The position numbers were made by a program, and so were the translations under genes. Below are positions 39,802 to 52,120 of a stretch of 64,000 nt of DNA, piece after piece. Where the stretch lies: the NCBI GenBank assembly GCA_963930775.1, contig OZ005694.1, positions 8,324,899-8,388,898 of the forward strand, in the 5' to 3' direction. Origin of the DNA: Cliona cf. orientalis (lineage: Eukaryota > Porifera > Demospongiae > Clionaida > Clionaidae). The notes beneath the pieces were generated by a model that was not told the DNA's origin, did not search any database, and saw only the letters and a program-made list of their open reading frames with translations. Numbering within the stretch: the first letter of the stretch is position 1; each line of letters starts with the position of its first letter.

Positions 39802-42584
39802 TTCTGGAACTATGGTGTATTACTGCAACCATATTTAATGCATAGAGCTTCAATGTTACAAGCACAATTTAATTTTATATCAGAACCTTACATGAAGGGC
39901 GTATTTGGATCTACTCTGGGTAACAGCACTAAAGTATAGTTTGAAGTTGAAAAAAGCAGAGCTTCCGTGTGTTTTCTCGTAAAAGAAATCTGTGCTGTTT
40001 ATGGACCACGGAGAAGCGGCAGGGATTCCAATTAGTGGCCACCCTCCTGCATTTTAGAAAAGTTAGTTGTAACTACATAATATTATGATAGCTATAAATG
40101 TATGGTAATACTATGAGTAGCTAATTAAGTCAACAGTGCCACAGGAAATTAATATCCTTAAATTTTTGGTGCATGGAGTCATGCACACGTCTTCACTCGT
40201 ATGCAGGATTAATGCATGTTAATTTAGTGCCGGGCTATTATGTAGGGTATATTATTATCATTGTACCTAATGTATCTTGAATCAAATTGAGCAGAGGAGT
40301 GGCTCCCAGACTCTCAATAGTGGTGCTGTCCATGCAAGACCGATAAAGGTCAAAGGCTTTCCCTACAGCTTCAACACCACCGTCATCCCCACTTGCAGCA
40401 ATGTTAGCTAGTCTTTGAAATATGGGACTCTGTAGTTTTGACAGTTGATTTTGTGCGCTCTTATCTGCATAGAGATCGAGAGACAGCTTTTAGCTGATTA
40501 GCTATTTGAGAATATGCATGATTATAATATTATAGGTAATCAGAACTAAAATTAATTATATCGACCCTTTATCATTTCCATGTACAAAATTAATCACAAA
40601 TTTTAAATCAAATAGCTACAATGTGTGATCCAATTTAATGTAAGAAATTAGGATTTTACGAATTCTCATAACGCGCATATAGTATAATAATTATATGGAG
40701 CAATTGATGACCTTTACCAGAAAAACGCACGTTTTTCAAAATTGAAATTATTTTAAGGTGGTAAGCTTAGCTCAGTGGCATGGGGAATTCCCGGGACCAT
40801 CTCCACTAGTGGTCAGACATAATGGCCACACCTGGCCACCACCTAATTAGTAGTATATACCACTAACTACTGACCATGAGTATGTAGCGTTACTCATGTA
40901 CTGTAGCTACTTGCGGGTCCGGAGTAGATATCAGATGAGATTAGATATTGGGTAGTACGGTCGGTGGTGGTGCATGGTAGTCTAGTAATTTACAATTTCA
41001 ATAGCTAGAAACCTACCGGTATGCTTGTAGGAGATGTTCGTGGAGGCTGTGGACTTAAGCTACATGTAGTAGCTATGCACACACACAAAACCCTATAGGA
41101 AACCATCCCAGTGCTTAATTCATACTCAGTGTCAAACTCCTCTCCAATACACAATTTTGACAATTATTGAGACACACTAAGTCTTGCTTTTAGATGGCTG
41201 AGTAGAGATGTATATAGGGATCAATTGCATGAAGTGGAGAAAGGTGGCTAACCACCCTCACCCCCCCCCCCCATGCATGCACTAGGCAATTGCAAGGGAC
41301 CCGGTACATGCACACTATATTAGAAGCTTCGAAATGTTCGTGGTTGCAGACTTAAGTTAAAGTTGGGATAGCTCAGTAGCTAGGTACTGTAGCTATTAAA
41401 ATTCTGAGCTACCTGGAGGAATTAGGTTTCTCTGGCCCCAGTTTCCACAAGTGAATTCATAGAAGTCCTCACAGGGGTCGACAGACTGATTCATTGCAGC
41501 TGTCATTTGTGCTGCCAGCTGAACACATCCCTGGGTGAGGCATATTTCAGGGCTGGAATCTGTCGGAGACATGGTAGGCCCACCCACTTGACTTGAAGAC
41601 TGGGATTGGGATTGAGACGATCGTACTCCGAGTGCAATGGCCAAAGCAATCACTATTATGATGGCTGAAACTACATGGAAAATGAAAGCATATAGGATTG
41701 AGTGATTCTACTTTAATAGCTAGCTAGCGGCTACAATTTTAGTTTATATATGACTCAGCGTGCTAGGGTAGCTAGCTCTTATGCATAAAATGTACTCAGG
41801 CACTTATTATGTACTGCTTGCTAGAAATAAAGTGGAGTCATGACCAGATAGCCATCATTATAATATTCATTCAAGCATGTAACCACAACCCTAGAGCTTG
41901 CATGCTTGTATGATAGTAATTGTGATACAAAATTAGGTAATGGATCTGCTATGTAGCTACTTGTACGTGTGTATTGCTTCCCAAGTGAATTAATCATTTC
42001 TGCATGCATGCTGAGTCCGCAGTGCAGCTGCGCTGGTAAGTAACTCGAGGAAGGGTGTGGCCGCGCGCGAGATACGCAAAAAACTAACCATGTTTACAGT
42101 AGATTTATACATGAAGCAACCGACGACTTACTTGCAATTATTGCAAAAATAACCAAAAGCAGGTAAAGATACTGTCCGGACTTTCCACCCTTCTTTTGTG
42201 GCACCGTGACGATCTCTTCCTCCTCCGCTGGATCCGCGGGGCCTCCATGTTTTTCCTCGGACACCAGTGGCTCAAGCTTTGAGCTGTCAGTGCAGCCGGG
42301 CCGGTGCATGCACAACAAACATTATAATAATAATAATAATACCATTAAATTAATATAGATGTAGCACTGATCATGAACATTTAATTTTAACTTGTTGTTA
42401 AATAGCTAGCTAGTCAATTTTCGGCACAGGCACAACTTTTAATAGACGCCGCACTGATAGGGGTTAGTTTTTCTTAATATCGTACACAGGATTTATAACT
42501 ATAGACCTAGCTATAATATGTTAATTATTATTAGCTAGCAGCTCATGATTAAACTTACTCTACTACTTTGTACTGGCCTTCCAT
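35849..42584 (-). pseudogene. M13 metallopeptidase, copy 2, frameshifted in exon 8
   Basis: Twenty exons at positions equivalent to copy 1: 42584-42559, 42283-42132, 41670-41413, 40464-40267, 40046-39892, 39678-39616, 39469-39371, 39301-39198, 39119-38986, 38831-38770, 38686-38556, 38350-38168, 37994-37823, 37692-37641, 37549-37482, 37262-37138, 36971-36906, 36624-36532, 36147-36071, 35945-35849. All splice sites are present, as are HEITH, ENVADNGG, NAFY and the His/Arg pair. Exon 8 is 104 bases instead of 102 (gatatatt against gaaatt on +), shifting the frame and meeting a stop early in exon 9. Without those two bases it would encode 770 aa. Either a very young pseudogene or a sequence error. 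Confidence 0.85.
36181..36395. mobile_element. MITE with CCGTATAGC / CTATACGGTA termini
   Basis: The left end 'ccgtatagccggaaatttt' is mirrored by 'aatatttcctgctatacgg'. Internal 'aatccgccaa'/'ttggcgg' modules repeat in both orientations. It lies in intron 18 of copy 2 and is absent from copies 1 and 3, so it inserted after duplication. It is related in its ends to 56359-56530. Confidence 0.75.
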
Positions 42585-43469
42585 TGCTGCTGGATCTGTC
42601 AATTATGACATGAGGCCGGAGGCGATCAACCACACGTTTTTATGGCGCGCGAGACTACAACGGATTGCGAGCTAGCGCGATATGCGCGCATGCGTACAAT
42701 GCAAGTACAATTACAAAACGAGTGGGTGGGGCAGATCGGCAACAAGGCGCTAGGCGCAAATAATGAACTCTCGCTGTATAAGCTTATAGATATATACATT
42801 TCCCATGCATGCCACAGAAACTTTCATGTAGCATCTGCACAATAAACTTGGGAAAAATTAAACTGATTACAGCTGGAACGTATACGTGTACACCTCACTA
42901 TCATATGGTGCATATTAAATTATAGCTAATTATACACAACAAACTTTGAAAAAAAAAAAAGATTCATAATATGCGTATATATCATGGTGCAGAATAAGCT
43001 GTATTTCTGAATCATTTTTTGTTGTTGTTGTTGTTGTGTGTGCACCATGATAGTGAGGTGTGTATACACATACATGTGCACGTAGCTATAGTGTTTACTT
43101 GGAAACGTGTACTATATTATAGCTACTTAGTCACAATTAAACCAGGTTGATATTGTGGTAAAAACTAACTAATTTTATAACTAATATAAGCTTCAGTTCT
43201 TATGTCAATCCATTACCATCCATCACTGTGACATTATGTCAACCGTTGCCTTCCATCACATAGTACGTCATGGATCAACATGAATGCATTAAGTTTTTCA
43301 CTGATTTAGCAGAGAACTAAAAAGTGTCTACGTACACTATAATGATAACGGCAAAGTAGTGATAAAATTATACAGAATCATAGTTTGTACATGCTAGAAA
43401 TTCAGCTACTTACTATCTCAAACAGACATAATATTATTAAAGTTAGCAGACACTAGCTATCTGACAATA
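42585..43469. other. Spacer between copy 2 start and copy 3 end
   Basis: Holds the copy 2 promoter region (GC-rich patches at 42640-42700; 'gaggcgatcaaccacacgtt' shared with copy 3) and DNA homologous to the spacers at 33.0-34.9 kb and 59.4-60.2 kb. It includes (GTT)n at about 43020-43037. No gene. Confidence 0.55.
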
Positions 43470-46400
43470 TCACCATATAATGCACTTGTTGGTAGGGTTC
43501 ATAGGAGATCCTGCTGGACAGTTGAACGCTTCAGCAAACTGTTTAAAGTTGACCACTGCACGGACCCTATGATTATGCATAATATTTTTTTACATTTTCC
43601 ACACTGATATCACCACATTCAAATGCAAGGAGTAATGAATGCACAGGAGTGCAGAACCCTCACCGCTACATGCATGCATATATTATAGCATGACTCACTG
43701 TGCATGATACTTTGTTGGTAGTTGCTTAGCAACCAAAATTTTTATAGGAAATTTGCCGGCTATGGGAAGGGGTTGGGTCATCATAAAGTAGGCCAATTGC
43801 AATGATGAACAGAGGTCAACTACCAACAAAATAGTTAGTAATTGGGGTGCATTTGGCATGATGGTCGAATGCACCCCAATTACTGGCAGATAACTATTAT
43901 ATGCATGAAGCTGGAGGGGGGAGTTCGGGTGCCTAAGGGTGGTCGTGGCTCAGTGGTAGAGCGCTGGCGGCTCAAGTCAGTGGCCCTGGGTTCGATTCCC
44001 GGCGGCTTCCCGGATTTTTTCTCTTCCAGCTAGCTTTAGGATGTAGATGGGGTGATGAGAGTGTGTGTGCCCATCCTTGTTAAGCTAAGAACTTTCATGT
44101 ACAATGCCAGGAGTATTGAACTACATATACCCTACACCTGAATAGGGTTGTGGTACTACTGAACTAGCTACATACCCTGCACCTAAATATAGGTATAGTA
44201 CAACCAAGAGTGGTGTTAGCGATTTATACTACGAGTGCGAAGCAGGAGTAGTATAAACCACTAATGCCACGAGTGGGCGTACTATAACCAATTTGTACTA
44301 TGGAAAGTGCTAATCATGCATGAGGTGGCTACTTTATATCACACTGTAAACTTTTCCAGACAATTAAGATAAAGGTCATGCAAGCTCCTATAAAAAGCCA
44401 GCCCAGTTCTGCCAGTATTTCAGTGTAGATGAAGCTATTTTATTCAGTTGCTACGTGAAGCTATAGCTAGCTGGTTTAAAAGTGAGGATGGCTGATCACT
44501 GATTCGAACCGAGTGCACAGAAAACTTGTTTCTGCCTATGCATGGGCTCTCGGATAAATTTTAAACTGCAGCTAGCTATATGGGATTGCCACCTGCTAGC
44601 TACCACTGCAAAAGCACCAGGATCCTCTTCAGATGGTCACACTAATCTTGAGGGCAACATATTCAATTTGTAGGTTTGCAAACCAGTTGTAGCTATGTAT
44701 ATAGCTGCATGGATATCATAGCAAGAAGGCTGGCATGGCATGGCATGGCAGGCCTCTAAGTTGCACTGAGCTGTATAGTGCACAGTGCCTATGCTTAGTC
44801 TCGGTACAGGGGGAGCTGTTCTGCATTTTCTGTGGATAGGTAGCTGTTTTGGATCCTTAATTGTCTGATCTTTCGATAGCCCATGGCACTCCAGCAAAAG
44901 GAAGTAAATTCTGGCTGTAAATTATTCGTGGTGGATGTTGCTAGGTAAAATCCACAGGAATGCGTGCTAGTATAAGTAGTGTGCTATATATAACATGTTC
45001 TAGCACTGTCTGGGGCTACTTATAGCATGGTCTGGGGGTCACTAATTACTTATAGTCACCTCATCCGTGCTATGCTTGGTTTATACAACTGGCAGTGCCT
45101 TTGATCTGTATGGCTTCCATATATAGTACAAACAGGGTTCTGGTATGTACTAGCTGTTCTCCTTAGAGTCAGTGATCAAAGATCTAAGAGTCTGGGAAGG
45201 CATCTGGCTATGCCACTATAATATAAACTGAAAGCCTCTGTGACATACTTCAACTGAATTATGCACTTGAGAGCCACTGCCTGTTTACACTGTCACTGCA
45301 TTGACAACTGACCAGCAAAGCACAGAATGGCAATCAGTCATGTAGTTGAGGTAGGTAGGTGCCATGTAAACACAGACTGCATGGCAAGTTGTTGGAAGTT
45401 ACTAAGCAACCAAGTACATTAGAGTAGTGTTCAAGAGCTTTGTAAAACTGGTTGTTGAGAGCACATGTCATGCAGTCTACCCACTATCCAATTAGGAGTG
45501 GAGGCTTGCATAGACTTTGGGTTAACTTCCAACAAAATAGTTATCTGTCAGTGAGTGAGCAATATGAGCCCTTGCAGGGCTCATATTGCTCACTCACTGA
45601 TAGATAACTATTATTTGCAACATGTACAGCTGCACACTACTACTACTCCACTGGGCAGGACTTAACGTGACCACTCTTCCTCTATATGCGATTGCAGTAA
45701 CCCTCCGCCTACGCGCACTTTGCGGCGAGGGTTAATCATACAATATCATGCATTATTCTAGACTATTATTATAATAGATATTCCATTTCCATACCTGGCA
45801 GGTCCCGGTGCATGAGGATCATAATCACTTAGAAGCTGATACCACGAGGGGCGAGCTAATTCACACCAAACCTACAACGTCGTGTGATATTAATAATGAT
45901 AGGATATTAATTTTTATGTCATGGCAATTCAAAGGCAGACTCTGAAATCTTGACAATAATGATTATGCCAGGTAGCTATATACGAGTATAATAAATTAAT
46001 GAAGGGCTCAGAAGTAAAGTGGTCTAACCCAAAATTGAAAACTCAATGTGGAATTGTCCAAATAGCACAAAAATTGGATAAAAACTGCATACTTTACCCT
46101 ACCAAATTCCAAAATTTTGAAACTCGAGCTTCTTCTGAAACACATTATTATGGTGTTTTCAAGATTAGGGAGTCTAACTCAAGATTTGTGGGTTAGACCA
46201 CTTTACTTCTCAGCCCTTCATATTATTATAATAATATAATTATGTCATGAGCCACGATATTTCAGTCACCGGGCTGGAGGCCTGGACTTACTTGACCATA
46301 CGTGATGAAGAACAACTGATCAGGAGTGTATGGGAGAGATGGGAGCATTGGTTGAGGACTTGTCTCTGCCATCATACGATAGGCCTAGTTGGAGGAATAA

Positions 46401-47130
46401 TTCTTATAATTATTATAATCTGTCAAGGGCTTACAAAAATTATTATTATAGAAGAGGGTACTAGCAATGTATGCATGTGGTTTTATACTAGAGGCACCTA
46501 TAATAATAATATAGCAAAATTATGAACTGCTTCAGTGCATCAGGACCAATGGTTTGTGTTGCTATTAATTGGCTGAGGCCTGGCTACAGTAAGGGAAACA
46601 CCTTGAATTTACGGTTATATAGTTAGCTATAGCTTTAGGTTAGCAAATAGCCACATGTTGTTAGTCCCTTGAGGCTACTGCTCTTGCTTATGTATAATAA
46701 TATTATTATTATATGTACACCATGACATTATATAAGTATAGAGGCATCTATATAATATATATATATTATAGCAAAAATTATACAAGTACAAACCATTAAT
46801 ATCTGATTTGAGTTTTGTGGTGTTTTATTGGCAACTCACTCGGAATGAGGCATGTAGTCCTCCATTGTCTGCTACATTTTCTGGAAGTGATCTATTCCCA
46901 TTCACCTGCATGATTCAGAACGTGAATGTCATTGAAATGATAGCTGGTTTAATTTGCAGACAGTGCATTGGGATCATGATTAAAAAGGTTTTTATCTCTG
47001 CCATACTATACTCCTGATCATAAAGTCCGTAACTTTATAATTTCTTATCTCGGGATGTACATATCATTTATTAGCATATCGTTGCTATTTTTGTCCGTCC
47101 TTGCATATAGTCATGCAGAATGATATAGAG

Positions 47131-47168
<38 letters not shown>

Positions 47169-50100
47169 TACTGCGTTACAAGCTAATTTACAATTCATCA
47201 ACAATTATTATTAGCTACTATACTACTATAAAATTTAATTACCGGCACGCCTTCAAAAGTGTATTGGTTGTATTGGTCGACGAAGCACGGTAGCCGATTA
47301 CAAAATTCCTCTTGTGATTCATTGCTCCACATCATTCGCCTGATACCATTTTTATCATACCGTTGACCTGCCAATCAAATTAAAATTTAATTTAATAGTA
47401 TAATAGACTACCCTTATTAAATTTTTGGTTGAATTGAAGGAGATAATTAACCAACCACAATATTTTATCCATGACAAGGAAACTGAGCAACTATACATTT
47501 TCAAATATTGAGTAGACTTATTACGTCCAGAGTCCCAATTCACAAATCGATATTCGGCCTCGCGATGAGGTAATTATGACAAATGATGATGAAACCTATG
47601 ATGAAATGATGATGAAACCTATGATGAAATTGGGTGAAAACTGCTTCAAAATGTTTAGCTCACATGAGAGGGTGCTGGGACCCAGAATTCGAACCTAGCG
47701 TAGAAGAGATCGTGGACTATAGATGAGATATGGCGATTCTCTCAGTTCGCTTTCTTTGGCGAGCACGCACTCGGGGGGATTTCCCTATTCAGTCTAGCAC
47801 ATGGCAGGTGGAAGTCACGTCCGGGTCAACCGGCTCAAGCCGCGCGCCCCAATATTGTACGCGTATACGGAGCATGCGCAGTTTGTCAGTGTGTCCTAGT
47901 TCGAATTAAGGCGGCGTATATATTCGTGAGGGACCTCTGGACGTAGTCTCCAAGTTGTTCATTACGTCCAGAGTCCCAATTAGAAACAAAGAATTCGGCT
48001 CTCGCTATGATGAAATTATGATGAAACCTATGATGAAACCTATGATGAAATATATGATGAAACTTATGATGTAATTCCTGTGAAACTGTTTCAAAATGTT
48101 TAGCGCGCATGAAAGGTTGTTGGGACCCAGAATTCGAACCTAGCGTAGAAGACATCGTGGACTATCGATGAGATATGGCGATTTTCTCGGTTCGCTTTCT
48201 TTGGCGAGCTCGCACTCGGGGGGATTTCCCTATTCAGTCGAGCACATGGCGGGTGAAGGTCAACCGGCTCAAGCCGCGCGCCCCAATATTGTACGCGTAT
48301 ACGGAGCATGCGCAGTTTGTCGATGTGTCCTAGTTCGAATTTATGGCGGCGTATTCATGAGGGACTCTGGACGTAGTCTCTAAGTTGTTCATTATCTCCC
48401 CAGTAGCAATTTACTTTTCTGTGGTTATGAGGTAATTATAGTGTAATTATGATGAAACCTATGGTGTAATCTCTTAGGTAATCTATGAGGTAATTATGAG
48501 AAAATTCAGGGCCTCGCTGGAGCCTTTCTGAGACTTGAAAATCAGTAAATATGTAGAGTATCTTACGCGTGTATCCAGCGAATAGATTACAAGCTGAGCG
48601 CTACTTTCTCTGAGAAGTACTGTTGGTTGAACTTCACGTGTTTTCTTGGCTTACGTAATGCCATGGATAAATAAAGCTAGCCTTGCGCTATATATAGCAC
48701 GCATCACTGCCACAAGGGGCTGGCCCGCGCGCGACTGCAGCAGCGTGACTAACCTGAACTTCGGAAGGAATACTGTGTTGTCGAGTTCGTCTCTGTGATT
48801 GAAGCATCGAAACTTGTCGCTATCAAGGTTGAGAGTCGATCTTAGACGCCATCTCCATGATTTCTGGGGCCAGCATCGATCGATGTGTACGCATTCTATT
48901 GACGACCTTTTACCACATGCACCATTACACTGTGCAGCTACTGGGGAGATGGTCAAGGGTTCATTACATCCCCAGTATAAATTTACTTTTTTGCGGTTAT
49001 TAGGTAATTATGTTGTAATTATGATGTAACCTATGTCGTCATAACGCTAAAATTCAGAGCCTTTACAGAACACTTCTGAGACCTGAAAATCCACAGAATC
49101 ATATATTAACTTACATACATATCCAGCGAATACATTAAAAGCTGAGTGCTACTTTCTCCAACAAGTAATGCCAGCCGAACTTCACGCGTTCTCTTGGCTG
49201 ACGTAATCCTGTGGATAAATAAAGCTAGCCTTGCGCTATTTATAGCATGCGTCATGCCACAACCGATCTGAAGTTCGGAAGCTGTACTGTGCTGTCGAGT
49301 TCATCTCCTTTGATTGAAGCATCGAAACTCGATGTCGAAAGTTGATCTTAGACTCCATCTCTGCGATTGAGGCCCCGGCATCGATGTGTGTATTGACGAC
49401 CTTTACCACATGCACCATTAGAACTATGCAGCCACTGGGGATGTGGTCAAGGGTTCATTATATACTAGACTATGAATCACTAAATTTGTGGAGGTAGCTA
49501 GATCATGCATATGGAATCTGCGTACCGTTGTTATCAAATCCATGAGTGATTTCGTGCCCCACAATTGTTCCAAGTCCTCCAAACATTTGATAACTGTGCG
49601 CATGCATGAGAGTAGCAGTGATTTATTTTCATATAATAATAATAATTATAATGCATGATAACTTACTCTGGCCAATCTGCTCTGAAAATGGGCTCAGTTG
49701 CAATAGCAGCCAATATAGCTATAATGCATTATGCAGTGAAGTGTGAACTAATAATTAAAATTAATGATATCAATATTTTGAATATTGAGTCTTATATTTG
49801 GAAACTCCCAATCTCCTCCAAATAATAAATTATGGTGTATAGCTTTAGCTACATATCTATATTATAATGCTTACTTATTTCATTCATTTGTTGACTGTAG
49901 AAAGCGTTGACAACGATAGGGAATTGAAAAATTGGCCATGATGCTTTGTCGTAGCCGCGAGTGAGATTGAGTTGCAGGCGAAGAATGAGTTCCTGAACAC
50001 TCAGGAGATTACCAAAGTAATCATTTGAATTAGCTGTGAACTGAACACAAATAGCATACATGCATGGATTTATGCCTGTGGTGCACACAGTAGCTAGCAA

Positions 50101-52081
50101 ATTTAGTTCTGGATACTATATATTAATAGCGGGAAATTTTTGAGGGAGAAAACTTTCGTGGATCGGTAGAAAAGGAGCATTTCGCGGAGAAAATTTTCGC
50201 GGAATGTTAAAACTGGTCGCATAATGGGTGTGGCATGCTTAGAATTTCATGGAGAAAACTTTCGAGGATGGCTGAAAAATCGCGAAATTCGTGAAAGTTT
50301 TCTCCCGGGCCTCGAAAGTTTCCCACTATATATGGTATACAATGTCATGAGAGCTATATTATAATAGGTATTGAATGATATAGTGATGCCAAATCAAAGA
50401 ATTTAAGAGATTTTTGTTTACTGTGTGCATGTGTATGCATGGCATAGCTATAGTGTTGGTAACTAATGCATTCTTGGTCGAATCTTTGCTTACTCTAGAG
50501 TAGAGCCCATTGACATAATCGTTATTGAAGATCCCTTCTGGATATGCTGAGTGTGCAACGATGGCATTTACTTTCTCAATTGAACTTTGCTTGGAGAAGT
50601 CACTCAGCCAGTCCATTTGATTGACACGTTCTTTAAAAGCTTTCATTAGATAATCCACCATCATTGCGACTCTTTCCTATAGTAAAAATGATGATAAATT
50701 GGAGTATGAGAATATTACGGATATACGATATCTTTAATGTTACCGAACCCAACCCTCTATTTGAGCCCAACGATGAAGGAGTGCATCATGCATGATCCAT
50801 CACATTATCCATAGACCCTCTTTGTGAGATTCTATTATTATACTGAGACCTCTCTGTTAGTATTATAATCGTAAGTTAATATCAATACTTATGCTAACCC
50901 GTGTTCCTTTTGGAATAAACCGTTCCACAAACGGCCTAGCCAGAGCAATCGGTAGTACATTTTGTACAAGTGACATACAGAATTTGGGATCTCCAGGTTC
51001 GTCGCCTGTTTGGCTAATCTGTCTGAATACTATAATAACAGCATTAGGTATGCATGCGTGATCGGAGCCATCGTAAACACATTTATCACCAGTCTTAACA
51101 ATTAACTTACTGCTGCTCAAGCCCTGAAGACTGGGTATCAGAAATAGTGCTTTGGTGTAATCCCGAATCACTCTGTATATGGAATAAGATAATAACTTGA
51201 TTGCCAATTATTAACCAAATTGGACCCATTTTGCTAAATTCAATGCTTATCAAAGTTACCCATTACCTTATGAGTCTATATATAGGCATGGTAATTAGCT
51301 AAGGAAAATAAATTATGTGCACATGGATACATACTCTGGATCAGTATTCTGAAGTAGTGGCCCAAGTCTTTCAAAGTAGGCTGGTGTGGTGACGACAATC
51401 TCAAGATCTTGAGGAACTTCCAGTCCAGAAAGATCATACATATAGTTTATGAATCCTTCCCAGTCAAACTGGTAGATCAGACAATATGAATCCAAAATTA
51501 GAACTACCATGCAGTTACCAGGTAGCTACTGCATTTGACTCACCCCTGGCCACAGTGTTCGCAAACGTTCAAAAGTATAGACATAGCTTTGATTGAGAGG
51601 GGGTGGATCATAGACACTTGGTACATCTAAGTATGGTTCAAGAATCTAAAAAAATATATAATTTATAATTATTAATAGTAGATACACTATTATAATAATA
51701 ATATATTAATCTTAGTGTTACTTCATTTAATCTTTGATCAAAATCGAGTATATTTTGAAGAGCTTCAGCATAGATGGTTGTGTTCACAGACGAATTGAGC
51801 AATGATAGGACTCCTACTGCCTAATAAGATTATGAGGAAGGAGAACGTCACACTATAGTATAGCTACTTGGCTGATACAAAGAATCAACGCTGATTGATT
51901 CGATCTAACTATATGATTACTTACTAGTGCAACGTCACTTGCTGAATTGATACTAATATAAGATGTTAGTGATATCTGCTGCTGCTCGAACTGTAAACAT
52001 GCATTGTCAATAATTGAATATTACGTTAGCATCACCCATAATTTAATGTAGCTATGATTAGCAAGTCTAATAGATTGCTAC

Positions 52082-52120
<39 letters not shown>

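Larger units (their letters stand above)
43636..45733. mobile_element. About 2.1-kb composite insertion in copy 3 intron 19
   Basis: Intron 19 is 133 bases in copy 1 but 2.2 kb here. The extra DNA runs from about 'aaccctcaccgc' (43655-43666) to 'gcggcgagggtt' (45722-45733), a 12-base inverted repeat with one mismatch. Inside lie an inverted repeat 43711-43830 (tttgttggtagttg / caactaccaacaaa), a hairpin 43831-43898, the SINE at 43909-44100, and a near-perfect hairpin 45537-45612. No transposase frame is visible. Confidence 0.6.

Noticed and set aside
45999-46196. 65-codon open frame
   Set aside because: Falls inside the MITE 46000-46220.
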